A stretch of 64,000 nt of DNA from Pseudonocardia abyssalis (GCF_019263705.2 NZ_JADQDK010000001.1:2666001-2730000), one strand, 5' to 3'. Shown: positions 7,815 to 15,317, counted from the stretch's first letter. Made by a program: numbers and translations. The notes: generated from the sequence alone by a model not told the origin.

Positions 7815-9110
7815 TCAGCCGTCCTGCTCCTGCTCCGCGAGGTCGACGCTCCACTCTGCTCTTGCCAGCAACTCGTCGAACGTGATGATCTCGGGTTCAT
7901 AGAGGTTCCGTCTATACAGCTCGAAGGAGCGATGCTTTGCGCGGTGCACACCGCCGCCGGAACCTCGAAGCTGGTCGAGGTGACCGAGGATGAGGAACGA
8001 CCTGGGTCGGATGAAGTACGAGCTCTCGCCCGTCTCGGCGCCGTCGTCGTCCAGCTCCGGAAGGGCCTCACCGATCTGCTGCGACGCAAGGGCGATCGTC
8101 TGCTGGATTTGCGCTACGCCGCCGGAGCACTGAGCCGACGGGGGCCAGCAGCCAGAACGAAAGTCACCGCTGCCACCCGCGAGAAGGTCTGTCTTGTGGT
8201 GCTTGATCTCCGCAAAGACCAACGAACGGATACTTCCCGTCGTCCGCAGCAGGCCGTCCACTCTCTTCCCAGCGCTCCCGACGGAGAAGCCGGCGACGAC
8301 TTTCTCAAGCTTGTCCCTGTCCCATGACGTCAGAAGCTGCCCGGTCAGCCCGATCCCCAGGATCCACGGGTTCGCCTCCAGGAAGCGCTGCCAGACCGCC
8401 TCCGGCTTTCCGCCCCCGCGCTCCGACTCGAAGTAATCCTCGTCCTCCAGGAGACTTCGGAACTCGGCAACGACCTCCCGGCGGTGAGCGATCGCGACTA
8501 CGTCATCGGCATTCGGGTCGTCCACGATGGCGCGCCGGAACTCGCCTGGCGAACGGCGGTAGGCGCTGATGACGTTCTCGGGGTCGGTGAAGAACTCCCG
8601 CATGATGTCGTCGTCGAGACGAACCTTGCCCTCGTCGCCCTCGACCGGGACGTACTGGAGGCTCTGGATCACCTGGATCAACCGCGCCGACGACTTTCGG
8701 TCCAGCTTGAGCAGGCTGTCCATACGTTCGGCGTCACCGTTCGTCGGGACCTTCTGGATCTCGATCTCCCGGACCTGCCCAGCCTGGCGGGCGATCTGGA
8801 TCTTGATCTGCTTGCGACCACCGGGCGTCGTCGACACGACGGCCTCCGTCCACTCGATCTCTTCCGCGGTGCCGAGGTCCTCGGGCTCGGGCGCCTCGTC
8901 GAAGACCTTGGTCACGAAGCGAGCCGGCTCGCCGTAGTCCTGTGAGTTGCGCAGGTCGAGACGGAACGACCTGCTGATATAGGTGCGCTCAGGCAGCCGA
9001 CCGAGGGCGTAGCCGACCTCCGTCGGCGGGGGCGGCGGCGTGTAGACCCAACTCCCGCGCGGCATCTCTTCCCTGTCAGTTCCGTCAGCGCTGACCGCGA
9101 CAGTGACCAT
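7815..9110 (-). CDS. sduA: Shedu-type anti-phage protein (SduA, DUF4263 nuclease)
   Basis: A 431-residue protein. The N-terminal 200 residues are a family-variable sensing part; the C-terminal part matches the Shedu (DUF4263) PD-(D/E)xK nuclease: VWQRFLEANPWILG near 250, the catalytic pair in VDGLLRTTGSIRSLVFAEIK (Asp, then ExK near 303), a glutamine-containing helix (GVAQIQQTIALASQQIG), and RPRSFLILGHLDQL ... HRSFELYRRNLYEPEIITFD at the end. Shedu proteins are single-gene defences that nick or cut DNA during phage infection (known from the family). Transcribed toward the integrase and lying between it and the tRNA attachment site, it is cargo of the mobile element. ATG at 9110 is used; a second ATG 15 codons later (MPRGSWVY) is possible. 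Confidence 0.85.
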   Translation of the reverse strand: MVTVAVSADGTDREEMPRGSWVYTPPPPPTEVGYALGRLPERTYISRSFRLDLRNSQDYGEPARFVTKVFDEAPEPEDLGTAEEIEWTEAVVSTTPGGRKQIKIQIARQAGQVREIEIQKVPTNGDAERMDSLLKLDRKSSARLIQVIQSLQYVPVEGDEGKVRLDDDIMREFFTDPENVISAYRRSPGEFRRAIVDDPNADDVVAIAHRREVVAEFRSLLEDEDYFESERGGGKPEAVWQRFLEANPWILGIGLTGQLLTSWDRDKLEKVVAGFSVGSAGKRVDGLLRTTGSIRSLVFAEIKHHKTDLLAGGSGDFRSGCWPPSAQCSGGVAQIQQTIALASQQIGEALPELDDDGAETGESSYFIRPRSFLILGHLDQLRGSGGGVHRAKHRSFELYRRNLYEPEIITFDELLARAEWSVDLAEQEQDG

Positions 9111-9499
9111 CGAGCTCGATCACGTACCAATAGTGTCCCGCACGGGGGCCCCACCGAGGCGAGCGGGTCACCGAAGGCGACGAGAGTCGACCGATCGGTG
9201 TGTTGACACCAGATCGACGTTAACAGGAGCAGACAAGCCGCTGACCTGCAGAGACGTTCTCAGCAAAAGCGCGGGAACTAGAGGTCCGCGCTGCTCGTGG
9301 GTAGCGGCCTCAGCCCAAGTTGCTTGAGCAGGTCTCCGACCGGGAGAGCTCGGAGCCGACCCTCCGACCGCCCGTCGCCGGGCATCCGCTGGCCGACAGC
9401 GTGCCGATACCCGGCGAACGCCGCGCGGATGAGAATTGACGCGGCAGCCAGCAACTTCCCCTGCTGGCGTAGCTGTACTTCGTAGCTGTACAACGGCGA
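9111..9499. other. Gene-free stretch upstream of Shedu gene
   Basis: No convincing gene; a 71-residue minus-strand ORF (9278-9493, starting MYSYEVQLRQQGKLLAAASI) is the only candidate and has no recognisable family. The stretch should contain the Shedu promoter (minus strand, directly after 9110) and the element-side arm of the tRNA attachment site. Confidence 0.35.
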
Positions 9500-9530
9500 A
9501 GGCCCGGTCCGAAGATCTCGAACCGGGCCT
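9500..9530. terminator. Stem-loop downstream of tRNA-Val(CAC)
   Basis: AGGCCCGGT at 9500-9508 pairs perfectly with ACCGGGCCT at 9522-9530. It lies 10 bp after the 3' end of the minus-strand tRNA gene and is a plausible terminator for it. Confidence 0.6.
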
Positions 9531-9540
9531 CTGACCTGCG

Positions 9541-9612
9541 TGGGCGATACTGGGATCGAACCAGTGACCTCTTCGGTGTGAACGAAGCGCTCTCCCCCTG
9601 AGCTAATCGCCC
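9541..9612 (-). tRNA. tRNA-Val(CAC)
   Basis: Minus strand: acceptor GGGCGAT pairs with ATCGCCC, D-arm TAGCTCAG, anticodon stem CTTCG/CGAAG with loop TTCACAC giving anticodon CAC, T-arm GGTTCGATCCC, discriminator A; CCA not encoded. Its 3' end faces the mobile element, making it the likely integration target. Confidence 0.93.
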
Positions 9613-9634
9613 GAGCCGTGCAGAACTCTACACG

Positions 9635-10045
9635 TCAGAACAACGGGCTCTGCAGCCAGGTCCAGCCACCGAGCCCGACCCAGCCCGCCACCAGGTAGAG
9701 GGCGCCGAGCAGGTACAGCGTGGCCAGGACGATCAGACCAGTGCCCGTGAGCACCGCCAGCCGCACGACGGCGGACTGGCGGCCGAGCCAGTCGGTCCAG
9801 GCGTCGTACTTGCCCCGGGCGTAGCGCAGCACCCGCTTGGCCCAGGCGAACTCGCTGGCGAGGATCGCGAGGCCGGCGAAGACGATGAGCCAGCCGGGGC
9901 CCGGGTACGGGATCGCGATGATCCCGAGCACCAGGACGATCGTGCCGACGACCCCGACCCCGACCTTGTACGTCTTGCGGAGTGCCGGGTTCTCGTCGAT
10001 GCGCGCGCGGAAACCGGACGGCTTCGACTTCTCGGTGCTGCTCAG
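9635..10045 (-). CDS. PGPGW-motif membrane protein (TIGR02611-like)
   Basis: A protein of about 136 residues with four hydrophobic segments. The second segment carries the family signature PYPGPGWLIVFAGLAILASE; after it comes FAWAKRVLRYARGKYDAW and two more membrane helices. No ATG or GTG stands near the expected start; a CTG at 10045 overlaps the anti-sigma stop (CTGA) and gives the peptide start LSSTEKSKPSGFRARIDENP, so coupled initiation at CTG is the most economical reading. A start farther upstream in the open frame cannot be excluded. Function of the family is unknown. It is the third gene of the sigma/anti-sigma operon. Confidence 0.75.
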   Translation of the reverse strand: MSSTEKSKPSGFRARIDENPALRKTYKVGVGVVGTIVLVLGIIAIPYPGPGWLIVFAGLAILASEFAWAKRVLRYARGKYDAWTDWLGRQSAVVRLAVLTGTGLIVLATLYLLGALYLVAGWVGLGGWTWLQSPLF

Positions 10046-10977
10046 ATCTCCACCTGCCCACTCGCGACGACCTCGGTCGGCGAGACGGGTGCGACGCGAC
10101 CGGGTTCGATCGAGATCGCGTACTGCGTGAAGTCCTCCGCCTCGCCCGCGGAGCCTACCGTTCGCAGACCCTGGTCGGCCCGGTCGACGTCGAAGGTGCC
10201 GAGCGGGACGGGTGCCGCCGAGGCGGGACTGATCCCCCACAGGACATAGGTGTGGTCGTGGGGATTGGCGGCGAGGCCGACCGTGTAGACCTGGCGCTCG
10301 CCGGCCGCCAGCAGGACCGCCGCGACGGTGGAGTCGTCGGCGGAGGCGAGCAGAGCGTGCCGGGTGCCGGGCTGGTCGAGCTGGGCGATCAGCTCGGAGA
10401 GGCCCTGCGCCTGGGCCGACTCCGCGTCGCGCTGCTGCTCCAGCTGGTTCGCGCGCACCGCGAGGCCGCCGACGGACACCGCGGCGGCGACGACCAGCGC
10501 GGCCGCCACGAGCTGTCGACCACGACGGCTCAGCCACGACGGCCGCTCACGGCGACCGGACCGGCCCTCCTCGTCGAGACGGTGGCGCCGACCGTCGGCC
10601 GGGAACGCCGGTGCGGGCACCGGACCGGGCTGTGCCTGCTCGGTCCGGGCCTGCTCGGTCCGGGCCTGCTCGGTCCGGGCCTGCTCGGTCCGGGCCTGCT
10701 CGGTCCGGGCCTGTTCGGTCCGGGGCTGCAGGACGGGGCGCTGGTCGGTGGACGCGACCGCCGACATCAACCGGTCACGCAGGGCAGGCGGCGGCTCCGC
10801 GGCCGGGACGACGCCTCCGAGCGCGGACAGGACCTCCTCGGACTCGGTCACGGCGATGCGGCACGCGGCGCAGTGCGGCAGGTGCAGCAGCACCGCCATC
10901 TCCTCGTCGGGCTCCAGGGCGTGCAGCGCCCATCCGACGGCCTGCTGGGTCAACGGACAATCCTGTGGAGTCGTCAT
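10042..10977 (-). CDS. Anti-sigma factor, RskA/zinc-finger type
   Basis: A 311-residue single-pass membrane protein. Residues 1-75 form a zinc-associated anti-sigma domain (HLPHCAACRIAVTES, HxxxCxxC), then a linker that includes six RTEQA repeats, one membrane helix (GRQLVAAALVVAAAVSVGGL around 170), and an extracytoplasmic RskA-type beta domain (DSTVAAVLLAAGERQVYTVG, HDHTYVLWGISPA) to the C-terminus. It would hold the ECF sigma factor encoded directly upstream (ATGA overlap) until regulated proteolysis. The repeat linker is unusual and likely variable in length between strains. Confidence 0.9.
   Translation of the reverse strand: MTTPQDCPLTQQAVGWALHALEPDEEMAVLLHLPHCAACRIAVTESEEVLSALGGVVPAAEPPPALRDRLMSAVASTDQRPVLQPRTEQARTEQARTEQARTEQARTEQARTEQAQPGPVPAPAFPADGRRHRLDEEGRSGRRERPSWLSRRGRQLVAAALVVAAAVSVGGLAVRANQLEQQRDAESAQAQGLSELIAQLDQPGTRHALLASADDSTVAAVLLAAGERQVYTVGLAANPHDHTYVLWGISPASAAPVPLGTFDVDRADQGLRTVGSAGEAEDFTQYAISIEPGRVAPVSPTEVVASGQVEI
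10636..10725. repeat. 15-bp in-frame minisatellite (6 units)
   Basis: Six head-to-tail copies of CTGCTCGGTCCGGGC (last copy with two changes), coding on the minus strand for RTEQA repeats in the anti-sigma factor linker. Unit length is a multiple of three, so copy-number change keeps the frame. Confidence 0.95.
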
Positions 10978-11645
10978 CGGGCACCGCCGAAGTCGGTGGC
11001 GAACTCGCCGAGCAGGGGCCCGAGGACGCTCCGCAACCGTTGTACGCCGGTGAACATGCGGGACTTGACGGTGCCGAGAGGCACGCCGGTCAGCGCAGCG
11101 ACCTCACGCTGCGTGTATCCCCCGTAGTAGGCCAGCGCCAGCGCCTGGCGCTGCTCGACCGGGAGCCGCCCCAGCGCGTCACGCACCTGACCTGCGACGA
11201 CCTTGCCGAGTGCGGCCTGGTCGGCGCCGGGCCCGGGAGGGGCCGACCACTCGTCACCGTCCTCGGCGGCCGGGACGGTGCGACGGCGGATCGAGCTCTC
11301 GCGACGCACGGCGTCGACGGACTTGTGGTGCACCAGCGTCAGCAGCCAGGTACCGAAGGCGCCGCGCTCGGGATCGAAGCGATGCGGGTCGCGCCAGAAC
11401 GCGAGGAAGACCTCCTGCACGACGTCCTCGGCGATGCCCTCGTCGGCGCAGATGCGTCGGGCCAGGGAGTAGGCCGGGCGGCTGTACCGGTCGTAGAGCG
11501 CTCCGAGCGCGGTCTGGTCGCCGTCGACGATGCGACGGACCAGCAGTTCATCGGCCGGGTCGTGGGCGCGGGCCGACGCCGACCGCGGCCGCCTCCCGGA
11601 CGGCCCCGGTGCATCGGCGACTTCGGCCACAAGCGGGATCCTCAC
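10974..11645 (-). CDS. ECF RNA polymerase sigma factor (SigK-like)
   Basis: With the GTG at 11645 the protein has 223 residues, the normal size of an ECF sigma factor; the frame is open upstream but that extension is low-complexity and unlike a protein. Region 2 is seen at ALGALYDRYSRPAYSLARRI and DVVQEVFLAFWRD, region 4 at LPVEQRQALALAYYGGYTQR and EVAALTGVPLGTVKSRM. It overlaps the anti-sigma gene by 4 bp and directs stress or envelope genes including, probably, its own operon. The regulon is not visible here. Confidence 0.92.
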   Translation of the reverse strand: MRIPLVAEVADAPGPSGRRPRSASARAHDPADELLVRRIVDGDQTALGALYDRYSRPAYSLARRICADEGIAEDVVQEVFLAFWRDPHRFDPERGAFGTWLLTLVHHKSVDAVRRESSIRRRTVPAAEDGDEWSAPPGPGADQAALGKVVAGQVRDALGRLPVEQRQALALAYYGGYTQREVAALTGVPLGTVKSRMFTGVQRLRSVLGPLLGEFATDFGGAR

Positions 11646-11859
11646 GTGTTGTTCTTCGTTGCGGCGCAGCGATCGGTTCAGATTAGTGCCAGCGAGGCCA
11701 CCTGGCGCATCCTCGCCCCTGCGGAGCGTCACCATTGGCCCGTAGGAGTGAGGACATACCGGCATCCGGGCGGACTCTGTCCCTCGACCCGTCACATCTT
11801 GGCGACACGGTCGTTTTTCCTTCTGACGAGCCACGCGGGACCACGAAAGAGGACGCACG
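11646..11859. promoter_or_regulatory. Divergent intergenic region sigma operon / ssgB
   Basis: A 214-bp spacer between the divergently oriented sigma and SsgB-type genes that must hold both promoters. I could not fix individual -35/-10 elements with confidence. Confidence 0.4.
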
Positions 11860-12291
11860 ATGCGCGACGAGCACACGGTCATCTGCTCACCGGCGGTGTT
11901 CGAGCTGATCACCGAAGACGCCCCTGCTGTGCGCGTCAAGGTGGATCTGACCTATCACAGCCGCGACCCATTCGCCGTCCAGGCGTCGTTCCGCACCGGC
12001 CACGGTAGCGCGGTCGACTGGGTGTTCGCCCGGGACCTGCTGCACGACGGACTCATCACGCCGTCCGGCAGTGGGGACGTCCGGGTGCGACCCGTCGCCC
12101 ACGACCCGAACCGGGTGCAGCTGGAGCTCTCCTCGCCCTCCGGGCACGCGGTGTTCACCACGTGCGCCCAGACCCTGGGCGAGTTCCTGCACCGGACCTT
12201 CGACGCGGTCCCCCCCGGTCGCGAGTACTCCTGGCTCGACTTCGAGTCCGCCCTCTCGGAGCTGCTCCACAACGACGCCGCGCGCGACTGA
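11860..12291 (+). CDS. ssgB: SsgA/SsgB-family sporulation and cell-division regulator
   Basis: A 143-residue protein matching the SsgA-like family along its full length: VKVDLTYHSRDPFAVQASF, VDWVFARDLLHDGLITPSG, GDVRVRPV and the C-terminal YSWLDFESALSELL. SsgB recruits FtsZ to sporulation septa in Streptomyces and is conserved in morphologically complex actinomycetes. The ATG at 11860 fits family length. Upstream RBS-like GAAAGAGGA is present. Which paralogue (SsgB or another SALP) it is cannot be fixed without an alignment. Confidence 0.88.
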   Translation: MRDEHTVICSPAVFELITEDAPAVRVKVDLTYHSRDPFAVQASFRTGHGSAVDWVFARDLLHDGLITPSGSGDVRVRPVAHDPNRVQLELSSPSGHAVFTTCAQTLGEFLHRTFDAVPPGREYSWLDFESALSELLHNDAARD

Positions 12292-12392
12292 CGCAGGTCG
12301 GAGGGCCTTCGCCGGTGACGAGGGGGTGGGTGTGGAACCCCCCGGAAGCCTGCGCTAAGGTTTCCTCACAACGCGGTGAACAACCGCGACAT

Positions 12393-12464
12393 GCGGACGT
12401 AGCGCAGTGGTAGCGCATCACCTTGCCAAGGTGAGGGTCGCGGGTTCGAATCCCGTCGTCCGCT
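12393..12464 (+). tRNA. tRNA-Gly(GCC)
   Basis: Acceptor GCGGACG pairs with CGTCCGC; anticodon stem TCACC/GGTGA with loop TTGCCAA gives GCC; T-arm GGGTTCGAATCCC. CCA not encoded. Confidence 0.95.
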
Positions 12465-12523
12465 CGGAGGAACCTCGGGTCCGCTCGGACCTCCAGGATC
12501 AGATCCCCAAGCTTCATGGATCT

Positions 12524-12595
12524 GGCGGTGTGGCCGAGTGGCTTAGGCAAGGGCCTGCAAAGCCCTGTACGCGGGTTCGATTCCCGCCACCGCCT
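12524..12595 (+). tRNA. tRNA-Cys(GCA)
   Basis: Acceptor GGCGGTG pairs with CACCGCC; anticodon stem AGGGC/GCCCT with loop CTGCAAA gives GCA; T-arm GGGTTCGATTCCC; discriminator T as usual for Cys. Confidence 0.95.
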
Positions 12596-12596
12596 C

Positions 12597-12671
12597 GGGC
12601 GATTAGCTCAGTGGGAGAGCGCTTCCTTGACACGGAAGAGGTCACAAGTTCAATCCTTGTATCGCCCACCA
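12597..12671 (+). tRNA. tRNA-Val(GAC), with encoded CCA
   Basis: Acceptor GGGCGAT pairs with ATCGCCC; anticodon stem CTTCC/GGAAG with loop TTGACAC gives GAC; T-arm AAGTTCAATCCTT; the last three bases CCA (12669-12671) are encoded. It is followed at once by an integrase remnant, so it is a used integration site. Confidence 0.94.
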
Positions 12672-12674
12672 CGT

Positions 12675-12717
12675 AAGGCCTGGTCAGAGCCCCAGCTGGG
12701 GATCCTGACCAGGCCTT
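12675..12717. terminator. Strong terminator after tRNA-Val(GAC)
   Basis: A perfect 13-bp stem (AAGGCCTGGTCAG 12675-12687 with CTGACCAGGCCTT 12705-12717) whose loop contains the 12-bp palindrome CCCCAGCTGGGG, followed by CTT. A near-identical structure recurs at 27594-27634, so it belongs to the integrated element rather than to the tRNA. Confidence 0.85.
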
Positions 12718-12739
12718 CTTGGCGTTCTGGGCGGGGTTG

Positions 12740-13075
12740 AGTAACTATCTCGGCGCCGGCCCGGGAAGACGCGGTTCATCGTCGTCGCGCCCTCCTCGAT
12801 GACCGGTCGTAGCTACTTGCGGTAGACGGACTCGGTCACCTTCGAGCTGCCCGTGTGACCGATCAAGCGGGCGATCTCCTCGATCGGCACTCCCCCGTCC
12901 GACAGCAACGACACGAAGCTGTGGCGGAGCTCGCGCGGTGACCACCGGCGGTCGTCCAGCCCGGCGGCGACGGCCACGCGCTGGAAGTTGCGGCGCACGT
13001 TCGCGGCGTCCATCGCCGTCCCGGCTTCGGTGGCGAAGACGAGATCGCGGTCGGTCCACCGCTCCCCCGCACGAG
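12740..13075 (-). pseudogene. Tyrosine integrase, C-terminal remnant
   Basis: Minus-strand frame from about 13075 reads RWTDRDLVFATEAGTAMDAA and then the catalytic-domain motif SPRELRHSFVSLLSDGGVPI and GHTGSSKVTESVYRK. Here a TAG replaces the expected Gln codon; the frame then continues after the stop with LRPVIEEGATTMNRVFPGRR, matching the intact end of such integrases. The N-terminal two thirds are missing, replaced by an IS3 fragment. The gene is thus cut by deletion or insertion and by a nonsense change. It lies directly against tRNA-Val(GAC), as expected for int at attL. Homologous to the remnant at 27655-27965. Confidence 0.88.
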
Positions 13076-13102
13076 CAGGTCAGACCACCGATGGTCGGCT
13101 TG

Positions 13103-13440
13103 AGGGGTTGATCCACCACCCCGACGCCGGAAGCCGGTACACCGCGATCCGCTACGGCGGTGCGCTGGCCTCGATCGGCGACTCGCATGACAACGCGACG
13201 GCCGAGTCGCTGATCGGGCTCTACAAGTCCGAATGCGTGCGCCGCGACGGGCCGCTGCGCACGGTCGAGGATCTCGAGCTCGTGACCGCTTCCTGGGTGC
13301 ACTGGTGCAGCACGAGCCGGCTGCACTCCATGATCGGCAACATCACGCCGGTCGAGTACGAACAGAACCACGACGCTCACCAACCAGCCCGACTCCGCGG
13401 AACCCGGGGCATCCCAGAGCCTCCGCTGAAGCCGGGGCGC
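13103..13440 (+). mobile_element. IS3-family transposase fragment (orfB C-terminus)
   Basis: Plus-strand frame reads GLIHHPDAGSRYTAIRYGGA, GDSHDNATAESLIGLYKSE (the glutamate of the DDE triad), then the typical end ASWVHWCSTSRLHSMIGNIT and PVEYEQNH. The N-terminal half and orfA are missing. The fragment sits between an integrase remnant and a relaxase remnant, and its right end adjoins the relaxase break at about 13440. Confidence 0.88.
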
Positions 13441-13446
13441 TTCAGG

Positions 13447-13620
13447 TGTCCTGACGCACCAACACCACCGCGATGTGGATGTGATCATCGGCATGCCGAA
13501 CCGCCATCCAACGCGGACGGCCCGCATCGGCGCGGGCCGCAACGCCGGACCCCGTGCGGTGCCGTCGAACAGGACGCCGACGGCCGCGGTGAGCCAGTTC
13601 CCGCGCGAACACGACCAAGC
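13447..13620 (-). pseudogene. Relaxase fragment
   Basis: Minus strand ends with ADAGRPRWMAVRHADDHIHI followed by AVVLVRQDT, matching the metal-binding motif of the intact relaxase at 3217-4689 (HAEDHIHIAAVLVRQD). Upstream an ARELAH segment appears in the same frame but a middle part (VGVLFDGTARGPALRP) reads in another, so there is at least one frameshift. It is broken at the IS3 end. It shows that a second mobilisable element of the same family once sat at tRNA-Val(GAC). Confidence 0.8.
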
Positions 13621-13968
13621 GAACCTCCGACGCCGGACCGCGCCGAACGATGTGCGGAGGCGCCCGCGGTCGGCAACGACACCGACACCCTGATCGAGGT
13701 GCTTTCCGATCCCGCCGACGGCCCGGAGGATGCGCCGGCGCGTTCACCGAGGCCGAGCACACCCTGATCATCGAACCGTGGACCACGACATCGCTGAGGC
13801 ACGTGCGCACCGGCGATGCAGACGAACCGACCGCGACGGTGTCACCGACGGAGGTACCGCCAACACCGCGAACCAGGCCGTGCTTGCCAGCAGAGCATGT
13901 CGAGGCTTCAGCCCCGGCTCCGTCCCAGCGTCGAACCGGAAAGACAACTCTCGAAGGACGAGGCTCCC
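13621..13968. other. Gene-free stretch before VOC gene
   Basis: No recognisable gene; several open frames are high-GC shadows. It marks the transition from the decayed element to the catabolic island and must contain the promoter of the VOC gene. Confidence 0.35.
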
Positions 13969-14409
13969 ATGGCACACGTACGACGCTTCGACCACATCGG
14001 TCTCACCGTGGCCGACCTCGCCTCGGTCACGGCGTTCTTCGTCGGACTGGGGCTCGAGGTCGACGGCACCGGATCCGTGCAGGGCGAGTTCGTGGAGACC
14101 GTGTGCGGTATCCCGGGCGCGCACTGTGAGATCGCGATGCTGCGCGTGCCCGGCGAGGGGACCCGGCTGGAGCTCTCCAGCTTCGTCGCGCCGGACCACG
14201 CTCCCGGATCGCCCCAGGCGATGGCCAACGAACTCGGCCTGCGCAACGTCTCGTTCGAGGTCGTCGACCTCCGAGCGGTCGTTGACGAGCTAGCTGCGGA
14301 CGGGTACGGGGTCGTCGGCGGTATCGGCGAGTACGAAGGCTCCGTACGAATGGCCTATGTGCGTGGGCCCGAAGGGATCATCGTGTCCCTCTTCGAGCAG
14401 ATCGGCTGA
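13969..14409 (+). CDS. VOC-superfamily (glyoxalase/dioxygenase fold) protein
   Basis: A 146-residue protein; the ATG at 13969 follows GAAGGACGAGG and gives a proper VOC start (RRFDHIGLTVADLASVTAFF). The second half repeats the fold (LRNVSFEVVDLRAVVDELAA ... MAYVRGPEGIIVSLFEQIG). Metal-ligand candidates are His in FDHIG, Glu in TRLELSSF and Glu in the terminal EQIG area. Members include glyoxalases, epimerases and extradiol-type dioxygenases. First gene of the catabolic island; it may act as a methylmalonyl-CoA-epimerase-like or lyase-type enzyme of the pathway, but the substrate is unknown. Confidence 0.8.
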   Translation: MAHVRRFDHIGLTVADLASVTAFFVGLGLEVDGTGSVQGEFVETVCGIPGAHCEIAMLRVPGEGTRLELSSFVAPDHAPGSPQAMANELGLRNVSFEVVDLRAVVDELAADGYGVVGGIGEYEGSVRMAYVRGPEGIIVSLFEQIG

Positions 14410-14624
14410 GCCGACAGCAGCAGGCGCAACCACGCATCGACCGCAGACGGGCTGTCCACCGGCCAGCGCCGAGATCGACAACGGCAACCACCGCCCCGGA
14501 TCTGGCCGAACCTCGACAGACAACAACGGAACCGGAACGCCCTGAACTGCAGAAACGCCTCAGCTGCGGGGATGCGCCGGATGCCTGGCTCGGATGCGGA
14601 GGGCACGACCTCCGATCGGGCGAG

Positions 14625-14644
14625 ATACCATCCAGTCGGAAGGT
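14625..14644. promoter_or_regulatory. TetR-type operator 1 (before tetR)
   Basis: ATACCATCCAGTCGGAAGGT, centred 14634/14635, is one of four copies of the imperfect palindrome ATWCCRACCRGTCGGAAT. It lies 47 bp before the tetR start: autoregulation is likely. Confidence 0.65.
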
Positions 14645-14690
14645 ACGCGAGCCATCGCCCTCCGCGTCCGAGAACATCAGGGAGATCACG

Positions 14691-15317
14691 GTGCCACGCA
14701 AGCCCCCCGAGCGCAGCTACGCACCCGAGGAGACGAGACGCCTGCTCCTCGAGGCGGCGCTGGACCTGTTCTCGGAGAAGGGCTTCAGCCGGGCATCGAT
14801 GCAGGAGGTGGTGGAACGCGCCGGGCTGACGAAAGGTGCGTTCTACCACCACTTCGCCACCAAGGACGACGTCCTCCACATCATCCACGACGAGTTCATC
14901 GACAGGGCCCTCGAGTCTCAGGAGCGTGCCCTGGCCGCCTCCGACTCCCCCACCGCGCAGCTCGCCCGCATGGCCTACGACACGACGCTGATCTGCATCG
15001 AGTACCAGAAGCACGTCATGATCTTCTTCCGCGAGCTGCACGTGCTGGCCGGCGACGTCCGGACCGCGATCCTGGAGAAGCGCCGGCGGTCGACGGCACT
15101 GTTCGAGGACACCGTCCAGCGCGGCATCGACAGCGGCGAGTTCGACGAGGACCTCGACTCCACCGTGGCCGCACTGGGGCTGATCGGGATGTGGGTGTGG
15201 TCGTACCAGTGGTACAGCCCGGACGGCTCCCGGACACCGGGCGAGATCGCCCGCCAGTTCGCCGCGATGACGCTGCACAGCGTCGGAGCGAAGCAGCCTG
15301 CGTCCGCCGTGCTCTGA
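14691..15317 (+). CDS. TetR-family transcriptional regulator
   Basis: A 208-residue regulator starting at GTG 14691 with GGGAG spaced 5 nt upstream. Residues 10-60 form the TetR helix-turn-helix (TRRLLLEAALDLFSEKGFSR, then VVERAGLTKGAFYHHFATKD). The C-terminal ligand domain resembles the KstR2/acyl-CoA-responsive group (ICIEYQKHVMIFFRELHVLA). It is the only regulator within the island and four copies of one palindrome stand in front of its own gene and three pathway units, so it is the probable repressor, released by a CoA ester or the substrate (inference). Confidence 0.88.
   Translation: MPRKPPERSYAPEETRRLLLEAALDLFSEKGFSRASMQEVVERAGLTKGAFYHHFATKDDVLHIIHDEFIDRALESQERALAASDSPTAQLARMAYDTTLICIEYQKHVMIFFRELHVLAGDVRTAILEKRRRSTALFEDTVQRGIDSGEFDEDLDSTVAALGLIGMWVWSYQWYSPDGSRTPGEIARQFAAMTLHSVGAKQPASAVL

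Noticed and set aside
10636..10725. CRISPR-like repeat array
   Set aside because: Units are contiguous 15-mers without spacers, and they code in frame for RTEQA. No CRISPR array or cas gene was seen anywhere in the window.
11646..11939. N-terminal extension of the sigma factor to 11939
   Set aside because: The added 98 residues have no ECF features and would remove the spacer needed for the divergent promoters; GTG 11645 gives the normal ECF length.
12675..12717. Attachment-site inverted repeat of a transposon
   Set aside because: Stem, loop and following CTT fit a transcription terminator; the duplicate at 27594 is in direct, not inverted, orientation.
13816..13968. Longer start for the VOC protein
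   Set aside because: Upstream residues are basic and low-complexity; ATG 13969 has a ribosome-binding site and matches the fold start.
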